Shown here: piece by piece, positions 36,052 to 46,680 of the stretch
How the letters are laid out: every line of letters starts with the position of its first letter
Numbering within the stretch: position 1 is the first letter of the stretch
Source: Haplosporangium gracile
Lineage: Eukaryota; Mortierellomycota; Mortierellomycetes; Mortierellales; Mortierellaceae
Length of the DNA: 64,000 nt
Reading direction: 5' to 3'
Assembly: GCA_015499985.1 (NCBI GenBank)
Contig: JAAAUF010000022.1
Span: 42,378-106,377 of the forward strand
Notes under the pieces: model-generated
What the model was told of the DNA's origin: nothing
The model's database searches: none
What the model saw: the letters and a program-made list of their open reading frames with translations, nothing else
Translations under genes and position numbers: made by a program

Positions 36052-36395
36052 TTTGGTGAGTAGAATATGCGAAATAAGAGTGAAGAGTTGTGAATGTAAT
36101 TGCGTGAAGGGGGAGGAATGAACTGAAGGAATGAGAGTGAAGAGAAACTCTTGGCAGTGAGGAGACCAACCAGTCACGAGAACATGAAAAATGGTGGCGG
36201 ACAGAGTTCTCGCGACGAGAAAAGGAAAGGCGATTTTTTTTTTTTTTTTTTTTCTTCCTTTCTTCATTGTTTTTCACCTTCGCTACATCTCTTCTACCCT
36301 CGCGATCATCACACCCTGTTGACAACACATCAGAAGGCAACTCATTTACATGAACAAGGCCCAGCACTCATTCTCACACTCTTACTCGCTTCTCC
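36052..36395. promoter_or_regulatory. Bidirectional promoter region of the retropepsin-like gene and NBS1
   Basis: The 344 bp between two divergent starts must hold both promoters. It contains a run of about 20 T at 36234-36253. No TATA box was seen for either gene. Confidence 0.5.
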
Positions 36396-39300
36396 ATGTG
36401 GTTTCTTGTCGGTCTGGAACAGAATGCAGGTACAACATTTGTCACTCACACCATGTCGCCGCCTCTAGAGAGAATGCAACAATGCTGCATTTAGGAACTC
36501 GAGACTCAAAGCATCAACTCCAACATTTTCACGGTCTGCTTCCATAGGCCTTCGCATTTGGCTCAAGCCAGAGATGACAGTGACTATCGGGAGGCAAACA
36601 GCAGGTAGACGAAAGCATATTGGTGCTGTTGTAATTTTGCAATACAGATTGGTGGCAAAATAATGAAAAGTACGCGGACAGCTGATGCGACCTTACTATG
36701 CAAATAGGTGATGTTCTGAACCTAGCAGGCGAAGATCGGTCTGTCAGCAGACGCCATGTCGTTATATCCGTCTCCAAGCCATCCTTGAGCAGTGTGGTAC
36801 GCCTCTCTATTTTGATGGCAGGGTCTATATTTCACTAATGCGAGCAAATATTAAGCTGACCGAGGACTGTTATACCGCATTGCATATGTTAGAAAGTACG
36901 CGGAGAGCACACAAAGCTGACAATCCGGGATTTGGATTCGAAATCTGGCGTAGCAGTTAACAATATGCGGATCGAAGGCGGCAAGGATATCGAGATTAAT
37001 ATTGATGAAAGTCACCTCTGGACGACTCGGGACCAACGACATGTTGCCGGACGCGGATATGGTGGGTGGGTAGATGTGAACATTGGCGACAAGACAAACT
37101 TTCGACTGGAGAGGGTTGACTGGAGTATCTGTTCCGTGGGTCTCAATATCCAATCTAAGGTCGGGATCGTTGAAATGGCTGCCGAAATGGGTAAGCCCTA
37201 TTTTGCGCGTGCAAAAACTGTTCGTTATTATATATTTTGGTCCGCAAACATATTCTTACTGTAAACTTTTCCATTATAATAGATGTCAAGGTGGAAGAAT
37301 CGTGGGTTCCGGGAGTTTCGACGCATGTAGTTGTTGGCAACAATAAGGTCTCTCAGAGGATATTTTTGGCTCTCGCAGAGGGAGGATATATGGTTGACTC
37401 AACATGGTTCAAGGAGCAGCTGCAGATATTTCAAGAATCATGGGAGACAAAGGGCCAGAAGGAAGCGCGGCTGATCGAGCTAGAGCACCCTGCACCAACC
37501 CCAACAGGATATGAGGACGCAAATATCCAGTGGACGCCGAATTTTTCCCGCAGGACGCTCTTCAAGGACTATCGCTTTATTTCACTTACGAAGCCAAAGG
37601 TACGCTCTGTCAGCCATTTCTGTGTTTTACGTTGGCTGCTTTTATCACACCTTTAGTCGCACAACTGATCGTTCTTCCAAACCTTACCATTGAAACGCTA
37701 GTATCAAAATCTTGCTCAAGTAATTCAGTGCGCAGGAGGAACATGGTCGCAGGAAGAACCAAGCAAAGCGCAACAATTGATCAGGGAGTGCATGTCCATG
37801 ACATTGATTCCTGTGTTCCTGAAGCCTGATGCGGATGTTGATATGGACTCAGTATTTTCAAATACGAGCAGCGTTTTGAAAAAGTAAGTTCAAATACTAC
37901 TGTATTTTTTGTCGACATCCTACCCTGTGTGAAAAAAAGTCGTGTAACTTACCTACTCCCCTTTATAATTAAGGATGGGCTACAGATGGGTGCAGGAAGT
38001 GGAGCTAGGGTCGGGGCTTGCTTATGCGTCAACAGACATGTACTGCAACCCAAAATACCATGAAGAACTGCCAGCCCTGGTGATGATGTCAATTCATGGC
38101 AGCGTCCAGGTCCCCTTTTCGCAGTTCGTCGAATCAGCGGCGAGTACTCAATCGTTTGTGAGACCTACTGCCTCTTGCGCCGCCTCAAACATTAGAGATG
38201 CCAAGGATCCACCTCTGTTTCTAGATGAAGCTGAAGAGACGGCGACTGGATCCTTTGACCTTTCACAGTTGATGGCGCCATCCAAGAGATCGGCCCACAG
38301 GCATCCAGTCACTGCAGGACCAGGTGCTTCGTCATCAAGAGTTCAAACCCCTCCCTTTTCAAATCAGCAGACGAAAGCGAGTGCAGCAGAAAAACCGGCG
38401 AAAAAGAAGGCCAAGACGGACCGGATGGCGCTCTTCTTTGATGGACTGGACGACGATGACGATGCTATTGTTGTCGACCCTCTTAGTAGCTCTAGCAACT
38501 CTCCAGCGCAGGTACTCCCAACACCTGCAGGCAAGATAACCAGACAATCCTCCAGCTTACAGATCCCTGTTCCTGTCGCCTGGCCCGACGCCACCGACGT
38601 GGATCTTGAGCAGGAAGTGCCTCATAAACAGACAACGCGCCAATGTTCTCTCAAAAAGGATCAAGTCAAAGCAAACGGCTTAGCGTCAGAAGTAACAAAA
38701 GATACCGCGACCATCAGCAGTAATTCATCAGTCGGGAAGGGCAAGGTCAAGTCTAAGCTGATGAATGCCATGTTTGGGGACGACGAAGTGGACGAGACGC
38801 GGTCTATCACTGTCAAGGGGTCTGATCCTTTTAGTCATGATGAAGTAGAGACAGTTGCGATGGCGGACAAGAAGAGCGGGGACAAGATCAAGGACAAGAT
38901 CAAGGAGGAGGAATTGTTTTCGTACCCTGTCAAGGAAAGCGACCCCTCGTCTCAACTTTCTGCACCATCAACCTACGGGGTAGCAGCAGCAAGAAAGAAG
39001 AAACCAACCTCCTTTGACGTGATCCGGGACGATATGGTTGCGCTGAAGCTGGACGTCAAACTGGAGCGGCAGATCCAAAACATGGAGGAGCAGGAACGAT
39101 GGAAGTGGCTGTCGTCACAAACCAAGGACGACTCCAGTAAGGTGATGCAGTGGGAGCGAAGTGAGGCGCTCAACACTAAAAGCAAGCGACGCAAGATGGT
39201 GGAACAGCAGCAAGACCAACAAGATCAAAGTCAGGGGGCGGAAATAACAGGAGAGCCTAGAGAAAGATCATCTTTAATCGATGACGAAGTGCAGATCTTG

Positions 39301-39833
39301 GACGAGGTGGATCAAAAGGACTGGCCTGAGCGGTGGAAGAAGATGCCGAATTTCAAGAACTTCTTGGGACCCAGTTTGGACCTGCAGGAGAAATGGAAGA
39401 ACGTGCCCAACTTTAAGGCCTTCCGCAAGGTAAGCGTCACTTTTTTCAAAAGGGTCAACAGTGCGCTGTAAAATTGAGCTGTGATGTCAATTTATGTTTG
39501 TTTTTGAAAATCGTTTTAGTCCAAGCTGCCAGGGGTGAAAATGGAACCCCGAGAACCCTTGCAGCTCACACTGGATGGGGAATTGGTCTCCAAACAGAAG
39601 GTTGCTGCAAAAAAAAGTAAGTTTTTGCAATTGCATCGTCTCCCTGCGTCTTGTCAATTATCACACAAGAAGACTAAACTTCTTTGATCTTTTGACCTCG
39701 TTATGATATAGTTGCGACATACTTGAAGAGAGAGCCTGACGTGCCTGACGTCCCAGTTCCAGTGCCACGACAAAAAGTCAGCGAGAAGCAGCGGGAAAGA
39801 GATGATCTTCAAAAGCTCTTGGCAGACGATTGA
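36396..39833 (+). CDS. NBS1: NBS1/nibrin, Mre11-Rad50-Nbs1 complex subunit
   Basis: Nine exons: 36396-36429, 36548-36604, 36708-36796, 36893-37190, 37283-37599, 37702-37883, 37974-39429, 39520-39616 and 39712-39833; 883 residues. The protein starts MWFLVGLEQ, like the MW start of nibrins, then an FHA domain spread over four exons: WLKPEMTVTIGRQ, GEDRSVSRRHVVISV and a DLDSKSGVAVNN strand. Two BRCT repeats follow (STHVVVGN...GYMVDSTWFKEQ; RRTLFKDYRFISLTKPKY...CAGGTWSQEE). A long disordered region leads to two Mre11-binding-type motifs, MPNFKNF (783-789) and VPNFKAFRK (803-811). The product detects double-strand breaks, binds phosphorylated partners through FHA/BRCT and holds Mre11 in the nucleus. 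The C-terminus ends DDLQKLLADD. The stop is 156 bp from that of the F-box gene. Confidence 0.9.
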
Positions 39834-39849
39834 TCTTACTTTGCCGTCG

Positions 39850-39855
39850 AATAAA
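39850..39855 (+). terminator. Possible polyadenylation signal of NBS1
   Basis: AATAAA 16 nt after the NBS1 stop codon, followed by further AATAAA-like hexamers. It lies in the narrow gap shared with the convergent F-box/LRR gene. Confidence 0.45.
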
Positions 39856-39989
39856 AACAATAATAAAAATATGACTCATGGGATAACATGCACAAAATGG
39901 TTTAATTAGAGGTGGAAAACAACAGAAATATATTCCCAATGAACTGCAATTTCCCTCTTGTGAACCTTGTAAGACCATTCCACTTTGAC

Positions 39990-42341
39990 TCAATCATCAA
40001 AATTGTTCTCAAAGGCAAGGTCAGGGATACTCGACGACGCCAAGAGCTCCACATTCAACCGTATCAGCTCATCTCGAATACTCTTCCGGATGACCCCAAT
40101 CACGCCGCAATAGACCTGCCTCAAGTAAGGATAACAAGTCTTGATAGCCGTCCAGGGTAGAGTATCGACCTGTGTACTCTGAAGTCCATACAAATGCAGA
40201 ACCTCGATACGTTGGGAAGGCGCAAATCCACCCAGGACCTCTTTCCCAATCCCACCAGCCGCCAAGCGCAAGTTCTTGAGCCGATCCAGTGTGATGAGTC
40301 GAGCTTTGGTTATCGCAAACCCATCGATTCGGGCCTGAAAATCCCGCCACATAGCCGTGGCCGAGAAATTATTAGCTATCGCCGCCCCTGCTGCCCCCGA
40401 GGGGTCCAAATAGGCCTTCTTGAAAACCCCCTGGAGATCAAGCTGTTCAATCGTTCTGCTACTGGCCCAGGGTTGCTCAAAGATCGCAGGCGTCATCCCA
40501 TAAGCCTGCAGGCCAAACACCCTCAACCGCGAGCATGTCATCAAAAGCGCTATCACTCCCTTGTCAGTGACGAATCCACAAAAATAAATCGCCAATTTCA
40601 AAAGAGATCCTCCATGACAAGCAGCCAAAATCTCCAACGTTTCGTCGTGGAGCGCCGCTAGGTCACAGAGATGAACATGAACCAGGGGCGAGCCTGCCGA
40701 GGCTGCCTGACCCTTCTCGCGGAAGAATTGGTCCAACCCTTGAGTAGTGAGACCTTTACAACTAGAGAGGGAAATGCTCTCGAGTTGTGGACAGTGTTGA
40801 ACCACGGCTTGGAGGGACCGGTCTGTGATTGTATCGCAGGAGTGGAGATGTAGCGCTCGTAGTTGAGGACAGCGTTCCAAGATGTGGATCAAACTACTAT
40901 CGGATGTGTGCGAGCTGGAGATAGATAAGAAGTGAAGGCCAAATGATGACGCTGTCTCCTTCCATTCTAGTGGTGGTGATCCTGTGCCTCCGTCGCCGCC
41001 ATCATCGTTGTCCGAGATCGATGGTGTTGGTGAGGGTGATGGTGAGGGTGAGCTTGCACCCGATGGTGATCCTGATGTGCCCAATGATGCCGTTGACGAT
41101 GCCGCTGATAATGCCCTTGATGAAATTGATGATGATCCTGATCCAGATGTGGCTGTTCCTGGTGATGCTGCCGCTTTACTTGACGTCTCTCCGTTGCCGT
41201 TGTTGCTCCGGCTGCTGTGTCGACCTTCCTTTTTCCGATGATCATCCTTGGCTTTCTTCATTTTCATCGTTGTGTTTCGTCGAGAGGGCTGAGGGTCCTC
41301 AATATCGGCATCTACTAGCTTGAACGTCCTCAAGCTGCGGTGACATCTCAACAACGAATAAATCGCCTTGACCGAAACCCGGACCGATGACTGGAATGTC
41401 AATTCCAGATACTCTAGTGTCTCCGACGAAGCATACATCTCGACGGCCTTCATGATCTCGTTTTCTCCCAATTCATCCCTGTGGAAGATGCGGCCCCTTG
41501 TCCTCTCGTCTTCTTCTCTATGCTCTGCTGCCGTTGTACCCCCGTCACCATCGTCATCATCGCCCTCTTCTGCGTCTGCAGAATAGTCATGCAGGGGAAT
41601 ATCCAGCGACAATCGACTCAATCGCTTCAGGGGTTGAAGGAGGTTAGAAAGAGCCTTGGTCGGTAAAGGGCAGTCTGAGAGCTTGAGGGCTCGCAACTGA
41701 AGGCAGTATGAGGCAATGCGGAGTAACTCTGGGGTAGTCAACCAAGTTGCGTCCAGCCGCATGACAAGATGTCCAAAGGGCGCAAGACAGGCGGGAGAGA
41801 GTGTGTATGCATACTCTTCCTTGTCGCTATTGTTGTTTATTGACATCCTGCGTAAGTGTCGCCGTTGTGAAAGCGCCATTGTTGTTGTTGCCTTTGTTGA
41901 GAAGTGTGATGAAGAAAAGGGAGCGAGAGGACGAGGCCGAGGGAGAGAGAGATGCTTCCAGAGGAAAGGCGTCCAAACCTGGTGCCATGTCTGACAGACA
42001 CGTGAGGCGACTGCAAGGTGAGGCTGGCTCAGGAAGCATTGTAATGCGTAGGCGAGTTCTGGCATCAGTAGCACTCTCTCCCAAGTGGCCTGTGTTTTAG
42101 TTGCAGGCGGCATTGGTCCTGTTCCAGACTTTGTTTGTGTTGTTGTTGAAGGTGATGAAGTGGAGGGCTGTTGAGGTGTTGTTGTCTGTACATCGACTTT
42201 TGATGATATTGATCTTGCTCGTTGTCTTGTGAGTGAATCGGTGTTGAGTGGTGGTATTATTGATTGCGAAGACCTAGAGTCGAATTTCAGCATGAATTGC
42301 GAGTTGTCGTTATGTGAAAGCGTGGTTGTGTGAGTGAACAT
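39990..42341 (-). CDS. F-box-like / leucine-rich repeat protein
   Basis: Single exon, 783 residues. The frame extends farther upstream but the first ATG is at 42341. After a Ser/Thr-rich start, an F-box-like helix set is visible (MPELAYALQCFLSQPHLAVA, SRVCQTWHQVWTPFLWKHLS). Leucine-rich repeats of the AMN1/FBXL type follow, broken by a long Ser/Gly/Pro-rich insert: LLRIASYCLQLRALKLSDC, LIHILERCPQLRALHLHSC, LQAVVQHCPQLESISLSSC and VIALLMTCSRLRVFGLQAY. Such proteins are substrate receptors of SCF ubiquitin ligases; the substrate is unknown. Divergent from the MGMT gene with 283 bp between starts. Confidence 0.83.
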   Translation of the reverse strand: MFTHTTTLSHNDNSQFMLKFDSRSSQSIIPPLNTDSLTRQRARSISSKVDVQTTTPQQPSTSSPSTTTQTKSGTGPMPPATKTQATWERVLLMPELAYALQCFLSQPHLAVASRVCQTWHQVWTPFLWKHLSLPRPRPLAPFSSSHFSTKATTTMALSQRRHLRRMSINNNSDKEEYAYTLSPACLAPFGHLVMRLDATWLTTPELLRIASYCLQLRALKLSDCPLPTKALSNLLQPLKRLSRLSLDIPLHDYSADAEEGDDDDGDGGTTAAEHREEDERTRGRIFHRDELGENEIMKAVEMYASSETLEYLELTFQSSVRVSVKAIYSLLRCHRSLRTFKLVDADIEDPQPSRRNTTMKMKKAKDDHRKKEGRHSSRSNNGNGETSSKAAASPGTATSGSGSSSISSRALSAASSTASLGTSGSPSGASSPSPSPSPTPSISDNDDGGDGGTGSPPLEWKETASSFGLHFLSISSSHTSDSSLIHILERCPQLRALHLHSCDTITDRSLQAVVQHCPQLESISLSSCKGLTTQGLDQFFREKGQAASAGSPLVHVHLCDLAALHDETLEILAACHGGSLLKLAIYFCGFVTDKGVIALLMTCSRLRVFGLQAYGMTPAIFEQPWASSRTIEQLDLQGVFKKAYLDPSGAAGAAIANNFSATAMWRDFQARIDGFAITKARLITLDRLKNLRLAAGGIGKEVLGGFAPSQRIEVLHLYGLQSTQVDTLPWTAIKTCYPYLRQVYCGVIGVIRKSIRDELIRLNVELLASSSIPDLAFENNFDD

Positions 42342-42624
42342 CGGAGACGACTTCGCTGAACAAAATAAAATACGGAGTGTGGCTGCGGTCAATCTGTTTC
42401 ACTGTATGAGTCAAGTCAAACCGCAGGCAGAGCGCAGTTGGTTCAGTGGTTGGCTGTCAGTGCCACCAATTTTCGATTTCACATAAAAGAGACTTCAGCT
42501 CACTTTATTTTTTTTCATTTGACATTCTTCTCCTTTTCCCACTTTTGACACATTCACTTTCCTCTTTCTCCTCTTCATTCCTTCTCTCCGTTCTTTTTTT
42601 TTTTCCATCTCAGAATATAACCAA
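42342..42624. promoter_or_regulatory. Bidirectional promoter of the F-box/LRR and alkyltransferase genes
   Basis: 283 bp between divergent start codons. The MGMT side is a strongly T/C-rich leader (42505-42610) ending in CAGAATATAACCAAATG. Confidence 0.5.
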
Positions 42625-43469
42625 ATGCCAGCTGAAAGAATCACCATTGTCAAGCGAACAGTTGCCACCGCTGCTGCTTCCAGCCCCATCACTTCAAAGG
42701 CAAAGTTCCTCAAAACAAAGACACCTGCTCCTACTACTACTACTACCACCACCACTGCAACCGCTGTAGTTGTGGAGGCATTGGACCCTGCCAAAAAGCC
42801 CGTCGCTGTTGACGAGGATATCGAGAGTAAGCTCTCTCTTCTCGCTGCATATGCTTGTGAAAGCACAGGGAAGATTTAAAAAAGATCCCGAATCCAATCT
42901 TTTTTTTTTGCATTAATCCTCTTCATCCTATAGCGATGCACTTGTACCCAATGTCGCAAGAGGATCGCGAGAACGCAGTCAACCGGCATACTGGTCGCAA
43001 GGTCACGCCCTTCCAGTTTCAAGTCTACGATCTCTGTGCCCAGGTAATTTTATCCGCCGCAATCTTTAGTTCACTTGGCCTTTTCGTTCTTGCATTATTT
43101 CTTCATTTACAGTCGCTCACGTGCAGTCTTCCTTTCCACCTCCCCTACCAACAACAGATTCCAAAGGGCCATATCTCGACGTACAAGCATCTCGCAAACG
43201 CCTTGCGCTCATCTCCCAGGGCTGTCGGTCAGGCTCTCAAGATCAACCCCTATGCCCCTCTTCCTGTACCCTGCCATCGTGTCTTGGACTCGAAGCTCTT
43301 TATCGGAGGATTCATGGGTCAATGGGCCAAAGGCGAGAAGATTGACAACAAGAAGGCCAAGTTATACTTAGAGGGGGTTGCGTTTGATGAGACGGATCAT
43401 GCTGTGAAGCGAGAGGCTTTGATCTTTGCCAACTTTTCGGTTGTCGTCAAGGCTGTCGACTCTGCATAA
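42625..43469 (+). CDS. MGT1: Methylated-DNA-[protein]-cysteine S-methyltransferase (O6-alkylguanine-DNA alkyltransferase)
   Basis: Three exons, 42625-42826, 42934-43043 and 43158-43469; 207 residues. An N-terminal Thr/Lys-rich extension of about 70 residues precedes the compact catalytic domain: TPFQFQVYDLCAQ joined to IPKGHISTYKHLANAL, the RAVGQALKINP helix that reads DNA, and the active site PVPCHRV, whose Cys accepts the alkyl group from O6-methylguanine in a one-turnover reaction. The next segment IGGFMGQWAKGEKIDNKKAKL is typical of the family. Only the C-terminal domain is present, as in Ogt/Atl-like short forms. The symbol is by analogy with yeast MGT1. The second intron is 114 nt and open in frame, so an unspliced form would remain translatable. 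Confidence 0.92.
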
Positions 43470-43837
43470 GAGTATGATGGAATAGTGGAACGTTTTGCGG
43501 TTCTTCTGCTATTTTGCTGCTTACTGTATTGTCATTTGTAATATCCTTTTGTAACATAAAATAAAACTCTAGTTCTTACGAACCAATGCCCCCCCTTGCT
43601 GTTGTTTATTGTCGTGTCAAGTTCCCAACATGCAACTGTAGCATCAAACCATGCATGCTTGTCGTGTACAAGAAGATCAGTCTCCACATGGGATTGACCC
43701 CACATTGGCGCAAAAATCATTTTTGACATTTTTTTCGCTTGCCATGGGTCGACTCCTCGAATCTTGATCATCATCTCTTTCCTTCCTTTTCTCTCCTCTT
43801 TTTTCCATTCCGCTTTCATATCCCTCGCCCTTCCACA
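43470..43837. other. Intergenic, MGMT 3' region
   Basis: 368 bp. It contains a plausible AATAAA poly(A) signal at 43560-43565, 91 nt after the MGMT stop, then sequence leading into the third Sel1 relic, including a CT-rich stretch near 43775-43835 resembling the leader of the intact Sel1 gene. Confidence 0.5.
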
Positions 43838-44940
43838 ATGCGTTACTTCAAACATTTTTCCAGGATAGATCTATTCCAATCAAAACCTCGACAACACCAA
43901 CAGGGAGTTCGTGTCGTCTACAAATATAGTTCCTCCGCAAGCATCCTTCCTTCACCCACTTCGTAGCCGTATTTCAACTGCCAAGCAAACTCTGCCAGCG
44001 GGAAGGATATTGTTCTCTAGGAGGATGTCTTGCTGGTCTTCCAGGGAGCGCAGCATGGCAGGCATGGAGCGGTAATTGTCCCCTTCCTAAAGGGCAAGGA
44101 CTGGAGGGTGCAAGTATATCCCTTTACCCTCTTGCTTACAGGGGTAAACATGGATGGTAGGAAGGATTTTTTGTATTAATTGTACAGATCTGCAAACAAC
44201 TTAGTCGGTTTGCTGCAGTTCCTAACACTATTTTGGATATTGTCATGGAGCAGAATTCGGTTGCACCCACATCACCACCACCAAAAGGCACTAGTCACAA
44301 ACATAATGTCATTGCTGTCAACTCCAACGCCCCCACAATAATTTGCTCTGCGCCCAAAGCAACAATGGCGACCGTACCATCACCACCACAATCTCGTGTT
44401 GCCTTCCTCGCCACCCAACACTCGCCATCACCCATTGGAGATTTAATCGCTTCTTTCTTCCTCCAACACATCACCTTAGAGCACTTCAGGGACCCAGGGC
44501 GGTCATATGTCCCATAGGTTTCTCAGGATCCATATGTGGAGGATTGCAGCATAGCTGGATCTGGGAACCATGTACAAACGAGGCGAGGGTGCAGTTCTGT
44601 GTCGGGAAACTGTACCTCGAGGGCAAGAAGGTCTCGCAGAGTAAAACCAAGGCGATAGGGTGGCATCTTAAATCTGCCGATCAAGTGTTCTTCCTGGTGC
44701 AACAATCTTTAGGCTTTTTTGCATTAGAACGGTCATGGTTTCCCGGCGGATTACTCCCAAGCAATATTCTGGTTCGTCAAGGCAGCTATCCAGGGCGCTT
44801 TAGAACCGCAAAACATCGTCGGCGACATATATTATCTGGGTCAGGGCGCTCCACAAGACTACTACAAGGCGACAGAGTGGTATTTCGAGGCAACTAATCT
44901 CGGGAATGCGGTTGGTCAGAACTAGATGGGCCAGCTATGT
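43838..44940 (+). pseudogene. Third Sel1-family gene copy, heavily decayed
   Basis: The N-terminal module is recognisable: QGVRVVYK against QGVRSVYK in the intact gene, SGKDIVL followed by TAG where the intact gene has Trp, EDVLLVFQGA against DDVLLVFKDA, and VPFLKGKDWR against ITFLKGSDFR. A former intron follows, then LSRFAAVPNTILDIVM against EPFRFVAVPGATLEVV. Only one or two Sel1-like repeats can be traced (VQFCVGKLYLEGKKVSQSKT, then KAIGWHLKSADQ), with frameshifts after them and the match ending near 44940. Two stop codons lie within the first exon. The conserved gene structure shows it arose by DNA duplication, not retrotransposition. Confidence 0.7.
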
Positions 44941-45365
44941 GAGTTTGGTCTGGGTATGTCCCAGAGCATGTGCTAATTTGAGACCTGCTGCTGCTAGGGA
45001 GAGATTGGATCAGCTGCAGCAGCAAGGACACGACGTTCAACAAGTCCACACCGCTTGAACGGTGAACAATAAGCGTTTTTGTTATTGGCGAAAGAAATTA
45101 AAACAAAACTTGTCCTTCCGTAACGCGTCTGTCTGACGCGCTAAGCGATTATTTTGTTGCTGCGAGAAGACCAGCCCTATTTTTCGTCCTACTGTTGGGG
45201 TTTTTACAAGAGGGGATACAGAAAATTGCAACTGCTTGGACCATTGCTGTTGTGAGCTATTGCATGCGCGCTAGTCATTATGCACTTGGCCTCTTTTTCT
45301 TGTCGTCATCCGAGAACCCTTGATTTCAGTTGCACCGACTTCTCTGCGCACGTTAACATCAACCG
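44941..45365. other. Intergenic between two relics
   Basis: 425 bp between the Sel1 relic and the next decayed ORF. No repeat, RNA gene or ORF was recognised. Confidence 0.45.
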
Positions 45366-46680
45366 ATGTGGAAAACAGATCTTCCAACAGCTTCAGAAAT
45401 CTTCTCCGTCGACTGGATGCCGACGCTGGCCACCTTTTCCCTGAATATTAGAATGGCCTTGATGACGACTTTAGCGATCTGTTCGATAACGCGTCATTCG
45501 AGTATGATGATCCAGTTGTACTCTTTGTCGCTACCAACACAACTATCAGTGCTACCACTGCTACCACCGCTGGTCCTGACTCTCAGAATGACCTTGATAA
45601 CAACTTCGGCGACCTGTTCGATACGACGTAGCATGGACCCTTGTTGAATCGTCACACGGACAGCTGATCAGGATCCTATTCTACGGAGAACCTGAAGAGA
45701 TTAGGAAGTCACATTCCGTCTTGCAAACATCATACGGGAGACGCTCGACAACCATGAACGCCCTCGCCAACAACTATCCGGCCATCTTTGATCCCACCAT
45801 CCTTCATTCGCACATGGACAACAAGTTCCACTTCTTCATTTACGCTAGTGACTGTCGAGAGAAAGGAATTGTATGCGACAAGAGTCCCCCTTCCCCTGCT
45901 AGCAAGTCACCTCCTACAGGATCGACTCTATGCCCTCAACGATTCACGCTCAACAACATCTTTTCGACAAATGGCTAGGAACTTCATGTTACCTGTTTTG
46001 ATATCACCAAGCCCTACAGGAGCAAGAGCACCCTCATCCCCATTTATCGGATCGAAAATCGATTCCCCACACTGCAGTCAATGTTGGAAGATTTTGGTAT
46101 GGCATCCGTTGAAGAGATTGATGCCTGGGGCATTGACTCGGTGAGGTCAACACTGCGGCGTTTTGCAGGTTCTTGCGGGACTGCCTCACTTTAGTCGACA
46201 TCAATACGGACATGCAGGATGACCCTGGAGGTCAAGATCAGCCCCACCCACTCGCATCAGGCAACAGGATCTTCCCCCTGCCATCGAGGCCAAGAACCTG
46301 GTTGTGAACCGGCAATCGCTCTACCTTGAGGCATCAACCATTCAATTCTATCAAGTCCAGCGCCTGCTTCACGGATTTTATTGAGCCAAAAGAATCAAAA
46401 CTATAGACTGCTCACTAAAGGAAGCAAGGAAGGCGGAACTCGACCTGACGATCGACATCACCCTCAAGGAGTGCCCAAAAAAAAAGCGCTCATCTGCTAT
46501 GGCAACGGGTCCTTCAGAACGGATATCAACCTTGCATCACTGCACGAGGCGTTCAAGGCCCTTTTTACACAGAAGGTAAGCGATTTTATTCTTTTTATTG
46601 TCTATGTCTTCTCTTTATTGTTTCTGTCCGATCCGATACTCAAAAGAAAGAAAACATCGATCATACTGATTTATTATCCA
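45366..46680 (+). pseudogene. Decayed ORF of unknown family, possibly transposon-derived
   Basis: Successive plus-strand frames carry peptide of non-random look broken by stops and shifts: LDDDFSDLFDNASFEYDD with a near repeat DLDNNFGDLFDTT about 110 nt later; IYRIENRFPTLQSMLEDFGM; SLYLEASTIQFYQVQRLL; then AKRIKTIDCSLKEARKAELD running into a nine-A run and, in another frame, ALICYGNGSFRTDINLASLH. The last part, with an acidic and basic helix followed by a hydrophobic strand and G-N-G-S-F, recalls the RuvC-like region of TnpB/Fanzor-related fungal ORFs, but no zinc ribbon is visible and the match is from memory. I cannot assign a function. A possible intron donor (GTAAGC) occurs at 46575. Confidence 0.35.

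Noticed and set aside
42936..43469. Single 177-residue reading frame through the MGMT intron
   Set aside because: It reads straight through 43044-43157, which has good splice sites and would insert a hydrophobic stretch into the conserved domain; the spliced form restores the family alignment.
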